Source: Lentinus brumalis (taxonomy: Eukaryota > Basidiomycota > Agaricomycetes > Polyporales > Polyporaceae). From it: a stretch of 64,000 nucleotides of DNA. Numbering within the stretch: position 1 is the stretch's first letter; every line of letters starts with the position of its first letter. The translations under genes and the position numbers were made by a program. The notes below the pieces were generated by a model. That model did not search any database and was not told where the DNA came from. It saw only the letters and a program-made list of their open reading frames with translations. Shown here one piece after another: positions 47,919-59,968 of the stretch. The stretch is from NCBI GenBank assembly GCA_001792895.1, contig MARA01000003.1:2542001-2606000 (forward strand), read 5' to 3'.

Positions 47919-50143
47919 ATGTCCGTCAACATCCCCATCAACCAGGTCGACCCAACGGCGCCGACGCCTCAGAACACTCCGCTCACGCACGCCCCCATTG
48001 CTCAGGGTCTCTCGCGTCCGACGGTACCCGACATTTCGGAGGACGCTGAGGCCGAGGCCGAGGAGGAGGAGACCGCAGGCACGATCCAACAGGCAATGCT
48101 CGGTCTGGTCCATGGCAAGCTCTCGGGGCTCGTTGGCAAGAGCTCGGGCTACGTCGAGAGCCTGCCGGTCGAGGTGAAGAAGAATATCGAGGCGCTCAAG
48201 GGTGTGCAGGTCAAGCAGGTTCAGCTGCAGAACCAGTACAAGCGCGAGTGTCTCGAGCTCGAGAAGAAGGTGTGTTTTTTTGCTCTTGTCCGGGGTCGTC
48301 TGGGAAGGGGGATGCGAGGGAAACGGCGCTCGGAAGGGAGAAGATGGTGCGATCTTATCCTGCCCGGTCGATGAGAACAAGATACCCGTCCAGTCCCTCA
48401 TCGGTCGGGCCCCATCTCTCATCGTCGAGCTCCCATCTTCATCGTCTTGTTCGGTGTCCTCCGTCAGTCACATCGTGAAAGAGATGCTCGATGTTATTCG
48501 CTATTTTGAGTTCGGCCTACTAGCTCTTGATTGTCGGGCATGGACAAAGGCAATCTCGTAAAGCGGACACATCGGTGATCCTCACTCATTCCTCGTGCAC
48601 CGAGCACATGCTATGACACCCCGTTTGTCAGTACAGTCCTCTCACAAGGTCCACGGGGTTTGCCGAAACCTGCCCCTGTTGTAAAGCCTCCGTTGTTCTC
48701 GTCCTGACGCGGGACTTAGCAAAGACGGGTGGTTGGCTGCTAACTGACCCCCCGGCGGTGGTACGTTCTTTGGTTCGAGTTGCGCCTCAGCGTCGAGCGG
48801 GTCGACCCTACCCGTGATGATCCAAGTATCGTAACCCGGCATCCCCCCGGTGAATGTTGGGGGTTTGCTAGCGGACTGTGAGGCAAACAATCATCCTCGG
48901 AGCGAGAATTGGCAGAGATGGGCCGATATGCCCCATATCCGTTCAGACTCGCCTTCGTCTACCCCGCAGATCATTCATGCTACCCCGCGTAACGCACTCC
49001 TCAGCAATTGAGTAGCTATATATATTGACAGGCGATGCTGATTCGTATTACGACAGTACCTCGAGCTTCAAAAGCCGCTTTATGACCGCCGTCTCGCGAT
49101 CATCACCGGCAAGGCACAACCTACCCCTGAGGAGGTTGAGGCCGGCGAGCAGCAGTCCATCAAGGACGATCCGGACTACACCCCTCTGCCCAAAGATGTC
49201 CAGCCTTCGGCCGCTGGTATTCCCGAGTTCTGGTTGACCGCTCTCCGCACCCACGTTCACCTCAGCGATACCATCACCGACCGCGATGCCGAGGCGTTGA
49301 AGAGCCTTACCGATATCCGTATTGAGTACCTCCCGAGTACAGAGAAGAAGCCCGGTTTCAAGCTGCTGTTCCACTTTGCGCCGAACGACTTCTTCGAGAA
49401 CGAGGTTCTCGAGAAGACGTACCTCTACCAGGAGGAGGTCGGGTACTCGGGTGACTTCATGTACGACCGCGCGATTGGCACGGAGATCAAGTGGAAGGAG
49501 GACAAGGACCTGACGAAGGAGTTCGAGGTTAAGAAGCAGCGCAACAAGAGTGAGTAATCGCCGCTTGGTTAGGCGTTTAGGCTTTCTGATCCACTGATTG
49601 CTGTGCGCGTAGACACGAACCGGACCCGCCTCGTACGGAAAGCGCGGCCCACGAACTCGTTCTTCAACTTCTTCTCGCCGCCGCAGCCACCATCAGACGA
49701 GGCGATCGAGAGCGGCGACCTGGACGAGGACGAGCTCGAGGAGCTCGAGGAGAAGCTGGAGATCGACTACCAGCTCGGCGAGGATCTCAAGGAGAAGGTG
49801 CGTTGGCCTGGTCTGCATAGCTGCGCGCATCCGCTGACACGGTGTACAGATCATCCCGCGTGCGATCGACTACTTCACCGGCAAGGCGCTCGAGTACGAG
49901 GACTTTGATGATGATGACGACGACTTTGAGGACATCGATGAGGACGACGAGGACGAGGACGACTTCGAGGACGATGTATGTTTGTATCCAGTCCCTTTGT
50001 TTCGTTGCTCCCTGCTGACCTTGGCGGTCCTGCAGGATTCGGACTCGGACGACGACGTCCCTGCCAGGCGGCGTGGCCCGCCCAAGGGCCGCGGTGCTGG
50101 CGCGAACCAGAACGGCAACCCCGAGGAGTGCAAGCAGCAGTGA
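47919..50143 (+). CDS. NAP1: NAP1 histone chaperone (nucleosome assembly protein 1)
   Basis: Acidic chaperone that binds H2A-H2B and assists nucleosome assembly, shuttling between cytoplasm and nucleus. Five exons: 47919-48269, 49057-49549, 49613-49797, 49850-49975 and 50036-50143, all in phase. The N-terminus MSVNIPINQVDPTAPTPQNT leads to the long dimerisation helix (LPVEVKKNIEALKGVQVKQV, ECLELEKK|YLELQKPLYDRR), the NAP core (GIPEFWLTALRTHVHLSDTI, TDIRIEYLPSTEKKPGFKLL, FHFAPNDFFENEVLEKTYLY, IGTEIKWKEDKDLTKEF), PTNSFFNFFSPPQPP and an acidic tail. It ends NPEECKQQ, a CaaX-like CKQQ end as in animal NAP1 proteins, suggesting prenylation. Intron 1 is 787 bp, far longer than its neighbours, and holds an unexplained insert. 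A 9.35-kb-period repeat begins 4 bp after the stop. Confidence 0.95.
48642..48890 (-). other. 82-codon antisense ORF inside NAP1 intron 1
   Basis: An open frame on the strand opposite NAP1, reading TFTGGMPGYDTWIITGRVDP and then AQLEPKNVPPPGGQLAANHP. Its residue pattern looks less random than most frames in this window, but I recognise no family. It may be a relic of an insertion that enlarged the intron. Expression is unknown. Confidence 0.35.
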
Positions 50144-50623
50144 GCTCCTGACCGCGTGTGCATACGGCGACGGTGAGGCCGAGCCTCGCGCACACGAGCC
50201 GGCGTTGCTCGTCTGGTCAGCGTTTCGTGTCGATCTTTTGTTTCCTTTCCTGCTCGGAACCATGAACATCATTCCTCCTTCCCATCCTCATGCGAGTTAG
50301 TGTTTCTTGCTGGCATACAAATGAAAGCTGTTATCGGCGTTCCTTCTGTCACTTGTACTACAATTGTTGAACTAGGTGCTGTTACTCCGGATGGTGGTGC
50401 TTCTGTCAATATCATCGTTGGCACAAACTTTTCATGGCCATCATTCAACCATCATTGAATCGAGTGCTTACCTCGATAAGTGTGGCTTGTTACCGATTGT
50501 TATCCGGCGTGTAGCGCCGGTAGCGCGTTTGCACGCGTCGGTGAGCGCGTTGCTCCCAACCTCTCCTCCTCCTCCTCCTCCTCTTTCAACCTCCTCGCCG
50601 TCGCACTCGTCGACGGCGACAGC
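50144..50623. other. NAP1 3' region and leader of AT-hook copy 1
   Basis: About 480 bp between the NAP1 stop and the first ATG of the repeat-borne gene. It likely contains the NAP1 3' untranslated region and terminator and the promoter of the next gene. A CTC triplet run lies just before the ATG (about 50562-50585). No gene seen. Confidence 0.55.
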
Positions 50624-52487
50624 ATGAACGGTCTCAACTACTCTGAGCTTGCTAACTGGGACGGCGGCCTCTTACCAGCGTCTGGCGGTGACACCGACTT
50701 CAGTTCAGGGCCAGCTTCGCCTGCACCGCGCATGGGAACGGACGCTGCCATTGATGCTTCTCCCGCCAACGATGCGCCATCTGTGCCTTCTGGACCTCTT
50801 GAACTGCTTGCGTATGCGACTACGATGAGCGCCGGACTCGCTGAGAACGAAAACCCGGGGCATTGCAAACAGACGCGGCACTAGGGGGCGAAGGATCTGA
50901 CGTGGATATGTCGGAGGCGACACCAGCGGACGCGTCGAGCACGGTGAGTGGACATCTACGCGCCGTCAAGGAGGAACATCAGGAGGTTGACTGGTACGCG
51001 GGGGTTGAACAGAGCAAGGCGACGCGTATGACCCCGCTGTTCACACCCGAGCTGGAAGAGAAAGAGGTACGTCTACTTCGTTTGCGGGGGACGCGACTGT
51101 GGCGGCAATATCTCACCCGCTCGCGTGAAGCAGCCTAACACTTTGCCAATGTCCACGGACACGACTCTGCAACCCTGGAAAAAAACGCTACGCGTCCTAG
51201 CACGCCTCCAGCGGAACCAGTCTCACATGAGACCGACCGGCCGGCGGTTAACGGCGTGCAGACGCACGGCGATGCAGATGCTGCAGCTGCTAGTCGGAAG
51301 AATTCGAGCAACACAACCGTGCAAGAGGAGGATGCAAGCTCGTTGCTCGATGCCGATGGCGAGACGGACGACGAGACGGGCACTCCTGCACATCCTGTCG
51401 CACAGATTCCTACCTGGCGCCTTGGTTCATATACGGACGAGTTCCTGGACGCTGCGCAGGAATACTACGTGTCCCGCTCGCAGACTGCAGCACCGTCCAC
51501 TCCACAAGACGCACCCCAGTTCTCTCCGCCCCCTCTCATGTCATGCCCACACAGCCTCAGGAGCCGACTCGTAGTGTGTCGCCGTTGGCATTTGGAGAGC
51601 CGGCGCCCATAGCATCCCCTCACTACGTCTCCCGCTCACAGACTGCAGCGTTCGTCACTGGCGCATCCCAGTCATCTCCGGCCACCTCTCAATCCATGCC
51701 CGCACAACATCAGGAGCCGACTCGTAGTGTGTCGCCGCTGGCATTTGGAGAGCCGGCGCCCATAGCATTCCACACACATCCCGATCAGTCTGCTGCAGAT
51801 TTCGTGAGTGCAACCGATCTGCACGCCTGGTCCTGTACTGACTTCGTCCCTTAGGCTTCTGCCGGTGAGAACCAGCCCCCGCCGTCGTCCAGCCCCTTGA
51901 CATCGCCCGCGACGACAGTGCGTTCGCCACGTGCACCTCCGCACAAATCGAACAAGCGACGCCGGCTGTTTTTCGATGGCGTGGACGTGCCGCCGTTCCC
52001 TGACTTCCGCAGACGGGCCATGTACAAGCGGGCGTCAGAGATCCCTATCCTGCAGGACCCGCAGGTGGGCGGCGACTATGAGTCGCAACTCCAGCAGGTT
52101 TTGAATGAAGCCTCTGGGTCGAACGCACGAGCTCTCACTGGAACTGCACCTCCCGCTGCGAAGAAACGTCGTGGTCGGCCACCGAAGGCGAAGACGCAGG
52201 TGCAGACGGCGGTTGCGTCTGCTTCTCCCGAGAGGGCAACACGCGCGAAGAGGCGGATGAGCGTTGCGGGGTCTGAGAGCGTGAGCGCGGTGTCCATGGG
52301 AGCGATGCTTGTAGCGGTTAGACTCGCTGTACGACATACGATATACGATCGTTCCCGCCTAGCGAGCGTGACCGCGAGTGTGCCGCCCGATGCAGGTGAG
52401 TGCTCGAGCGCTGCGGAGTCTCGTGCTGACGTCTCGGGACAGCGAGCGATGTGCGCCTGTGCCGGCGAGCGCGACGTCCAGCGATAG
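50624..52487 (+). pseudogene. AT-hook protein gene, repeat copy 1 (frameshifted)
   Basis: Starts MNGLNYSELANWDGGLLPAS. Compared with copy 2 it has lost frame near 50850-50862 (NENPG, then out of frame) and again at an A7 run near 51180. A shared break lies at the C5 run 51529-51533. After the break the frame reads TRSVSPLAFGEPAPIA twice (an internal repeat of about 50 residues), then, after a probable intron ending at 51854, HKSNKRRRLFFDGVDVPPFP, YESQLQQVLNEAS and the AT-hook core KKRRGRPPKAK at about 52159-52193. The reading frame then stays open to 52487. It probably encoded a nuclear DNA-binding protein; no wider family recognised. The intron after LEEKE starts GTACGT. Confidence 0.7.
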
Positions 52488-52501
52488 AAATGCGAGAAAA
52501 G

Positions 52502-52668
52502 GCGTATATGGGGTATAATTGACAGTGGGGGCGTATATGGGGTATAGTTAACGGTGGGCGTATGTGGGGTATACTTGCCAGTGCGTGCGTGGGGTATACT
52601 TGGCAGTGCGTGTGTGGTGTATAACCACCAGTGGGCTTGCGGGCGTATGTGGTGTATGATCACCAGGT
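52502..52668. repeat. 27-bp minisatellite, repeat copy 1
   Basis: About six imperfect units of 25-30 bp of the form GCGTATATGGGGTATAATTG followed by ACAGTGGG, changing gradually along the array to GTGTATGATCACCAGG. It lies just after the AT-hook gene. Confidence 0.93.
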
Positions 52669-55600
52669 GTACGCGGCGTGGAGTGCGTTCTGTGCCCTCG
52701 CTGCCTCCTGCACTGGGGCCTGGAGGACGAGGGAGGGCTCGAGGATCTGGTTCCGCCCGATACCCGTGGCGCAGCCGGGATCTGACCGCTGACACTCCCA
52801 GCAGGTACACGAACACCGCACGGGCTGTCGGAGCGTGGCGCGCCGCAGGACGTCGAGTCGACGAAAGTACGTACTTCCGTCAGTCGTCAGCTTGCTGCAT
52901 TCCACGCGTCCGCCGGGACAGCGGTGGGCAGTGCTACTCCGCGTACTTGACTCGCTTCTCCTTCCACGCAGACTCGCCCACGCGACTGGGACACTCGAAC
53001 AGACGCAGCTCGGGATTCTCAGGACCGCGATGTACGGCCGGCCGCACCCGCAATCTCACGGCGCAGAGTAAGTACCTCACTCGTCGCCGCCATATCAAAA
53101 TTCATGCGTCCTGCAGGCCTCTGTGGTCCACGCTCCGCCGTTCCGCCTGTCTGCCGCATCACAGACATAGCAGGAGCCCGGAATTGCGTCTCTCGCAGCG
53201 CATCGAGATCTCGTCCGGAAGAGCCTTGAACGGAGCACCCGTACGCTGCGCTGTCCTGCTTGATCGGCTGTATGTCGCTGACGAGAAGATTAGCAACCGG
53301 GTACGTGACGCACGCGGCTCGAAATACTCAGTCTGCCGCGTTTCCGGCCCTCCAGTTCACACGGCGGTCTCGAGCAACAGAAACCTCCGAGTGCAGCTTC
53401 ATAGCGTGTTGCAGGCTTGTTGCAGGCCGGAATCCACGTCTTCGGCACCAAGCTGTCAGGCAGCGTACACGCGCCATGCCGGACGTGTTTACTGGATCAA
53501 ATCCGAGCTACTCGCCTCCGGGAGTCGGCAATATCCGTGCTAAACCTACACCCATTGCGTACGTACCACTGACGACGCAACGCCGCAGAAATGCAGCCAC
53601 GTCGCACTGCTAGTGCTCGAATTATGCAGCTCTCGGAGTCTCGGGACAGCCTCGAAGGGCGGGCACACGTCGATTCCCGTACAACCACGTTGCGGCGTCC
53701 AGCGTACGATAGGACGCTGGACGCTCGCGATACACGGCCGCCCACCCTGCGAGACAACCGTAAACAACGGTCTCTGACAGTTGCGCCTCCTCGGCTTCCC
53801 CGCTTCGGCTCGGCTGTCAATGCTGGCCGCTCGCTGAAGACTCAATTCGGTTCTGCGGACGCAACCTGGTCGTGCCAGTGCTCCTCGATGCCTGAGAGCA
53901 GAGTGAGCACTCCTCGCCAGACGAGATAGGCCGTCCCGCACGCGCAGCAGCACTGTGGTCTTCACAGCTTCCGGAGCCTTGCAGCGGACGACCGGCCTGA
54001 ACAGCAGGTATGTCGTTGCTCGTGGGATTTGCCTCTCGTCCGAACACGCCAGCCGTCGTGACGTATTCTCGCTTGCTGACCACTGCCGGGAACCCAGACA
54101 ACCCCACCGCACACGATGCAGTGTAAGTCATGCTCGCACAGAAGCGTCGGGCCATGATCGGAAACTCTTCCGAGTCGCGCAATCAAGCCTGTCGGGAGCA
54201 ACACGACGGTGAATATGTCTCCGAAGTTGCCCTTCCTCGCTGATACAATTGCCAGAACTGTGTACACCAGGGAAACTTGTCCAGCTCTCTGACCAATACA
54301 AGGCCGCTCATGGGGTGCTCAGTGCTCTCAGAAATTCCGCGCTGCAGCTAACACCGCTAGTGAGCCGGCCTGGGAATGGGAATGGGTCTGTACTTCCCCT
54401 TTTCGATCGGGTCCCAGCTCGACTGCTCTCAACCGGCACTACTTACCATGCATACCGGAGCTCGTGGCGCGTCTCAGTGCTCGATACTGCAGCCTTCGTC
54501 CACGCAGTAAGCTGCTCTCGATCTGCGCAAGACTGTTTCGCTCGGCTCGGAGGGGCAGAGAGAACGGACGCGGTCGCAGCCTATGTCATCGCTCGTAGGC
54601 TTTGTTCCTCTGCCGGATAAGCCAGCCGCTCTCATTTCGCTTCCCCTCCTCCGTCCTGACGTGTTCTCGCTTGCTGACTAAATCTCCAGAACAACTCGGA
54701 CATTCCTCCACGCACGACGCAGTCAGGGAGGCAAGCTCACCGTGAAGCACTGCGAGCACCTTGTCGTGTACTTGGTACTGCGGTCTCAGAGGTATGTTTC
54801 GTGTCCTTTTCTGTCTTCCGCTGAAGCTGGAGTGCCGAGACGTATACAGAGCACGATGGCTCCCAACTGACACCGGCTCGGGCTCTGCCACGCGGGTCGG
54901 CACGTCACTCTCGCACAGAAGCGTCGGGACACGACGCGGACACTCTTGTTCGCTCGATGCTGCGTCTCCAGTGGAGTTTGCTCCACGAGCGAATCCCCCA
55001 CCGGTACCGTCAGGATGGTCAACACCGACGCATCTGAAGAGGTGCGTGTGCGTGTTTCTTCTCGAGATCTCTGTCTAGTACAAGACCGCTCACGGGGTGT
55101 TCACAGAAATTTCACGCCACGGCTGCCTGGAATTCGGGTTCCAGCTCGGGCTACTCCTTGACTGCGCTCTCAGATCAGGACTACCATGCATTCCGGAGCT
55201 CAGAAGCCGCACATATCAGGCATTCGATTCCTCGGCATCCTCCATCATGTCGACCGAGGCGACGAGCCGAATTTTGTCCTGGCGGCGATCTACCGCACGC
55301 TGCGACAATAGGTCTGCAGACATTCGCGCTATGCTGTCACTTATCGCTCATTGTTCATTCCACAGCTACAGAGTACACGAAGGACTGCTTGACGATACTG
55401 TAGAGCCCGGAGGCGCGTTCAAACTTATTGATCACCATTCATTCTCACAGAGTACATGCAATCAAACGGCCAGCGGACCCCTTGTACTCCAGCTGGGAAG
55501 AGATGTCCCGGGCCGAAGAGCGCGAAGCTGCGAACACTTCCGTGGTACGTGCTCTTCGGATCCTCTCTGACAGTCGTCTGGCTGTACTGATGGGTTGTGC

Positions 55601-56609
55601 ATCATTCTGCGGACAGACTTGGGAGATTGTCGCCCATGTACCTCCGTGGAAGCGGCTTCGTCGCACCTACTCACGCACGTCAAATTTACATGCATTACGG
55701 ACACAGACTCGTTGCGATGCGCAGCCGCATGTCCTCTACTCAGCGCATGCAGTAGACGATGCGGGGTAGCCAGAACGCCGTATTTAATGGTATTTGGATC
55801 ATGGACTGAACCCGCAAATCTGGTTGCGACTTCAACAACGCTGATCGCGTTGCCGGCAGTCCATGATGCCTGGAAACATATTGCTCATCCGCTCCTCGAC
55901 TGCGCACGCAGGTAGGCCCATACGAAGAACTTGTGCAGGCCACAGGCCCTTGCATGACACCCCTCTCATCACATGCACGACAGGAACGAACCGGCAGTCA
56001 CGCGTCTTGGGTACGTCGCGCGGTATGCCGAGCACGTTCCGCACGCAACTCGGTGCATCGCATCATTGGGGATGTTACTGGCAAACTCCCGAGCGACGCA
56101 ACGGGCAGGGAACAGACCGCGTACCACGGTGAAAGCTCTCAACCTGAACCCTCGTATCTGCGACGATGCTGACAGGTTCTTTACAGAATCCTCGCCGTAT
56201 CGATCCACGCCCTGAGCCCTCGAATTCACGGCCGCTTACCGCGGCCTCCCCGCTCTTCCTCCGAATTGCTAGCATCGTTCACTCGATCATAAGGGCCTCT
56301 CCGAACCATGCGAGACGGCGAATGTGCTCGTTTGCTGTTGCGGTCTCTGGTACATCGCTGCCCTCTGTCTAGGACGCTTGTCAACAGGTCGACATCCTCT
56401 CACTTTTGAGAGAGGCGATACTGAGCCAGGTGCGTGTTTCTCGCCTTGCAGCAAGACGTCCGCCTCGCCTCCGGCCATGCAATCTCGCGAACAGCGTTTG
56501 AAGCACAGGTTCTTGGACATGCACGTCATCAGCATACCTGCGCTCCTGCTTACGCTCACTGCAGCCCATGATTTCAGGACGTCGGGAGGACATGGCTTAC
56601 AAGGATGCG
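52669..56609. other. Region of repeat copy 1 and unique spacer without supportable gene
   Basis: Contains several GTAAGTAC/GTACGTA donor-like and CAG acceptor-like sites and patchy open frames (for example LPSVVSLLHSTRPPGQRWAV at about 52880 plus), which suggests a decayed multi-exon gene, but no chain of exons in one frame could be built and no domain was recognised. 54780-56609 is not repeated inside this window. Confidence 0.45.
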
Positions 56610-57166
56610 CTACCAGTCCCAGAAACTTTGTACACGCTCGTCAATAGAGACCGTGTCCTCCTCCGAGTCGTCAGCTCCGTCTGGGACGACCGCAGGCGTC
56701 TTGATGACCCGCATCCTCAGCTTCTTCGACCGAGTAGCAGGGTCGCGCCTCCGTCCCCTGACGACGTCGTAATCCGACCGTCTCTTGCGGACGGGCCTGT
56801 CAAACAAGCCTGCCGCGTCAGCAGCGGCCAGCTCGGCGGCGGTCGCGTGCCGGAAGCCAGTCGTGCGGACCTTCCAGCGGATCCAGAGGAGCTCGAGGAG
56901 AGCAAGGCTGCCCGTCGCGCTGCCCGGATCGCCGAACGGGACGAGCTCGACCGGCCAGCGGTCGACGAGTATCCCGTACTTGCGCACGATGTGCGGCCAG
57001 TACGTCCTGTAGTGCATCTGGGCGGCGGTGTCGCCGGTGATCTCACCTGCAGGGAGGGTGAGTCCTGTGTGGGAGGTTGCGGGCTCGAAGACTACTCACA
57101 GAGACGTCTCGCGATGATCTTGCGCAGTCTGGCGCGTGTCCAGGCGACCCGCTGATCGTAGTTCAT
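56610..57166 (-). CDS. Small protein with agaricomycete-type W-Y-GWP-like module
   Basis: Two exons: 57166-57100 (MNYDQRVAWTRARLRKIIAR, RL) and about 57048-56610, joined in phase across a GTGAGT..GCAG intron as RRLCEITGDTAAQMHYRTYW. The core YRTYWPHIVRKYGILVDRWP, followed by a loop and LLELLWIRWKVRTTGFRHAT, resembles a module common in hypothetical agaricomycete proteins: an aromatic patch, a KY-x-L-x-GWP segment, then a short helical region before a Trp or Phe. The C-terminus is basic (RKRRSDYDVVRGRRRD), then acidic (DDSEEDTVSIDE). Length is about 167 residues. Function unknown. It lies in the spacer between the two repeat copies. Confidence 0.55.
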
Positions 57167-59494
57167 GTTGCAGACAGTGCTAGGACGATGTCAGGCCATG
57201 GGTACCTCGGCTGCGTGTGTCGCCATGCTGCTCACCTCAAGTTCGTCCGAGTGCGTACGGAATCGAGTGGTCGGGAACACGACGTCCAGGCGGCATTATA
57301 ACACTCGCGTGAGTCGCTTGCAGCGCGCATTCCGACGTCACTTGGCCCGAAGTACGAGCCTCTCGGTCGGCCACTCTCGAGCCAACCAGGCAGCCGTTTG
57401 AGACGTTCATTGCGCTGCGTTGTGCTGCGACTGCCCTCCTTGCGGCATGCAATGCACATGGCTGCACACGCTCTAAGTATCTACGATGCTTGAGCGCGGT
57501 TGAGCGCGAGATGTACCTACTACATGTGACTGCCCAGACGTCAGGAACTCAAGGGATTGGCCGCTTTGAGGACCGGCGACTCGCGCTACAAGGTAGCTTT
57601 CGATGTCGATGCATCTGGGCCCGAAATGCGACAAGTGCATAGCTTCGGAGGCAGCTACATGGCAGCTTGAAGCAAATGGCCTGACTTGCACCAGCAGCAT
57701 GCTTTCATGCTACGAGCCCAACGGTGCACGACGTGCTCGACAGAACAAGCTCGCAAAAACGGTCGCACGACATGCTGCATTGCGCACTGCACATTCACGT
57801 CCGCACGTCCCATCCTTCGAGTGTTCAAGTCGACATACAGACACGCTATGGCCAGACTACGTGCACTCGGGTCTACTTACGAATCGCAGCACCCCGAGGG
57901 TCGCTCTATGGATGCGCTCGACGGCACTGGACTCTCAAGCGCAAGGGGAACCTAGGACTCGGACGCGGCTTCGAGTGTGCCGCCCTCGAGCTCAAGTGCA
58001 ATGCAAGCCATTTGTCGGTCACTAGTCGCTCCCAGCGTCGATCTCGCAGACATGCTCAGACTTCACACCGGCGGCGACCAGGCCAATCAGTCCAGGACGA
58101 ACGCAGTATTCGAGTGATCAAGAATATGATATATTCCGTACCTACGTGGACATTCCTCAACACAACTGCGTATGTCGCAGCCCGGGCAACGCCAGAATCG
58201 ACGGCGACGTTGTTGGACGCTCTCCTCGGAGAGTGCGTCCTGAAAGAGACCGCCATCTCAAGACTGCTCGAGACGTCCGGGAGCGGCGCGCCCGCCTGCG
58301 GCTCGCAAGTCGCCGCTGGCAGTCCCGACTCCGAGTCTTGAGCCGATGAGCAGGCCCGCGGGCTGCGTCTTGGGCGACCTCGAGAAGCGGGGCTCCGCCG
58401 ATGTGAGGCCGTCGATCCTGCGCTGGCGCGTCGCGATCATCGTTCGAGCTTCGATTCGCTGCGACGCCCGATGTCGACTGGATGGTACGGCGCCGGATGG
58501 TCGTGGTGGAGTCTGCGGTCTCCAGTGCCGGGGTGGACGACATTCCTTGGACGATGCCGGCGGAGGGACGTCCGGTCTCTGCGCTGTAGATCGAGCGGAC
58601 GGTGTGCTCGTGAGACGGCAGAACGTCGCCGTCGGATCCATGCACGGCGGAGGGTGAGGGAAGAGGGCGTGGACTGCGGCCGCGTTCTGAACGGTGCAGC
58701 AGGCAGCACATCGCCGTGCCGAGTTGCGAGACGCGGGTGCTGTTCGGAGCGGCTGGAGGACGGGGGCGGCGAGGACGGAGGCGAGGACCGGGTGCGAGAC
58801 CAGAAGGGCTGCCGTGGGCAGTGCGTGCACTGTTTGGACGGGGTGGTTCGTCGATAAAGGATAGTCGGGGTCGGGTCTGCGCTGTCAGCACTCGTGCTTG
58901 CTCCCCCTCACTCACCTGTCCTCTCGAGCGTGCGCTGTCCGTGCGTCGCCATCCCCTCGGCCACTCACCTTGCTGTCCGGCCGGCTGCACGTCCGCCGCG
59001 GGCTCTGTCGTCTGCGCTCGAGGATGTACTCGGTGGGTGGTTCGTTGCAGACGAGATGTGGACACTGACGTACCTGGATCCCATCGCAGATGTTCGCGTC
59101 ACGCGAACTTCGCGGTGCACTCGGACTGGCGTAGACGAGGCGAGTGTGGACACTGGTACGTCACGGTCTACTGCTGCCAGTCTATGCGCATTACTGACGA
59201 CTGCACCTTGGCATGCAGGAGACGTCTTCACGGCGTGCAGGGACCGTGTGCGCTGCGAGTCGCGCATGGAGGCGAGAGCTTGCAGCTCGAATTGCGAGCC
59301 GTACTGTGCATCGAGACGGTCAGTTGCATCTCCGGGGACCGTGTCGCCACGCTCACCTGCGTGTAGGGCACAAGCACGGCTGTGTGTGCGTCTTCGCGGG
59401 CGCGGGAGTAGAGTAGGCGGACGAGGGCCCGAGAGTGTGAGCGAGTTCAGCCAATGGGAAGCCAGGTCGCGTCTGCAAGCGCCGAGAACGCAGT
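57167..59494. other. Spacer before repeat copy 2
   Basis: About 2.3 kb. A 302-codon open frame on the minus strand (59065-58157) contains SIYSAETGRPSAGIVQGMSS, then ALETADSTTTIRRRTIQSTS, a plausible disordered protein, but the region is GC-rich and other frames are also open, so I do not call it a gene. Nothing else recognised. Confidence 0.35.
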
Positions 59495-59968
59495 CTGACC
59501 GCGCGTGCACACGGCGACCGAGCCTCGTAGCGCACACGAGCCGGCGTTGCTCGTCTGGTCGGCGTTCTGTGTCGATCGTTTGTCTCGTTTCCTGCTCGGA
59601 ACCATGAACATCCCTCCTTCCCATCCTCACGCGGGTTGGCGTTTCTTGCTGGCACGTAAATGAAAGCTGTTATCGGCGTTCCTTCTGTCACTTGTACTAC
59701 AATTGTTGAACTAGGTGCTGTTACTCCGGATGGTGGTGCTTCTGTCAATGTCATCGTTGGCACAAACTTTGCATGTCCATCATTCGACCATCATTAAATC
59801 GAGTGCTTACCCCGATAAGAATGGCTTGTTACCGATTGTTATCCGGCGTGTAGCGCCGGTAGCGCGTTTGCACGCGTCGGTGAGCGCGTTGCTCTCAACC
59901 TCTCCTCCTCCGCTCCGCTCACCTCCTCCCACAACGTTCTCGCCGTCGCGCTCGTCGACGGCGACACT

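Larger units (their letters stand above)
50148..54779. repeat. Large direct repeat, copy 1
   Basis: Matches 59495-64000 along its length. Offset is 9347 bp at the start, 9342 near 50200 and 9346 near 52500, differing by small indels. Similarity starts 4 bp after the NAP1 stop, so the segment includes the presumed NAP1 3' untranslated region. The block 51240-53060 is nearly identical between copies, whereas 50560-51190 is visibly more diverged. Copy 1 retains 54558-54710, which is missing from copy 2. Confidence 0.95.

Noticed and set aside
58157..59065. 302-codon minus-strand open frame
   Set aside because: Partly protein-like, but neighbouring frames are also open and there is no start context, domain or splice support, so it was kept only as a note in the spacer entry.
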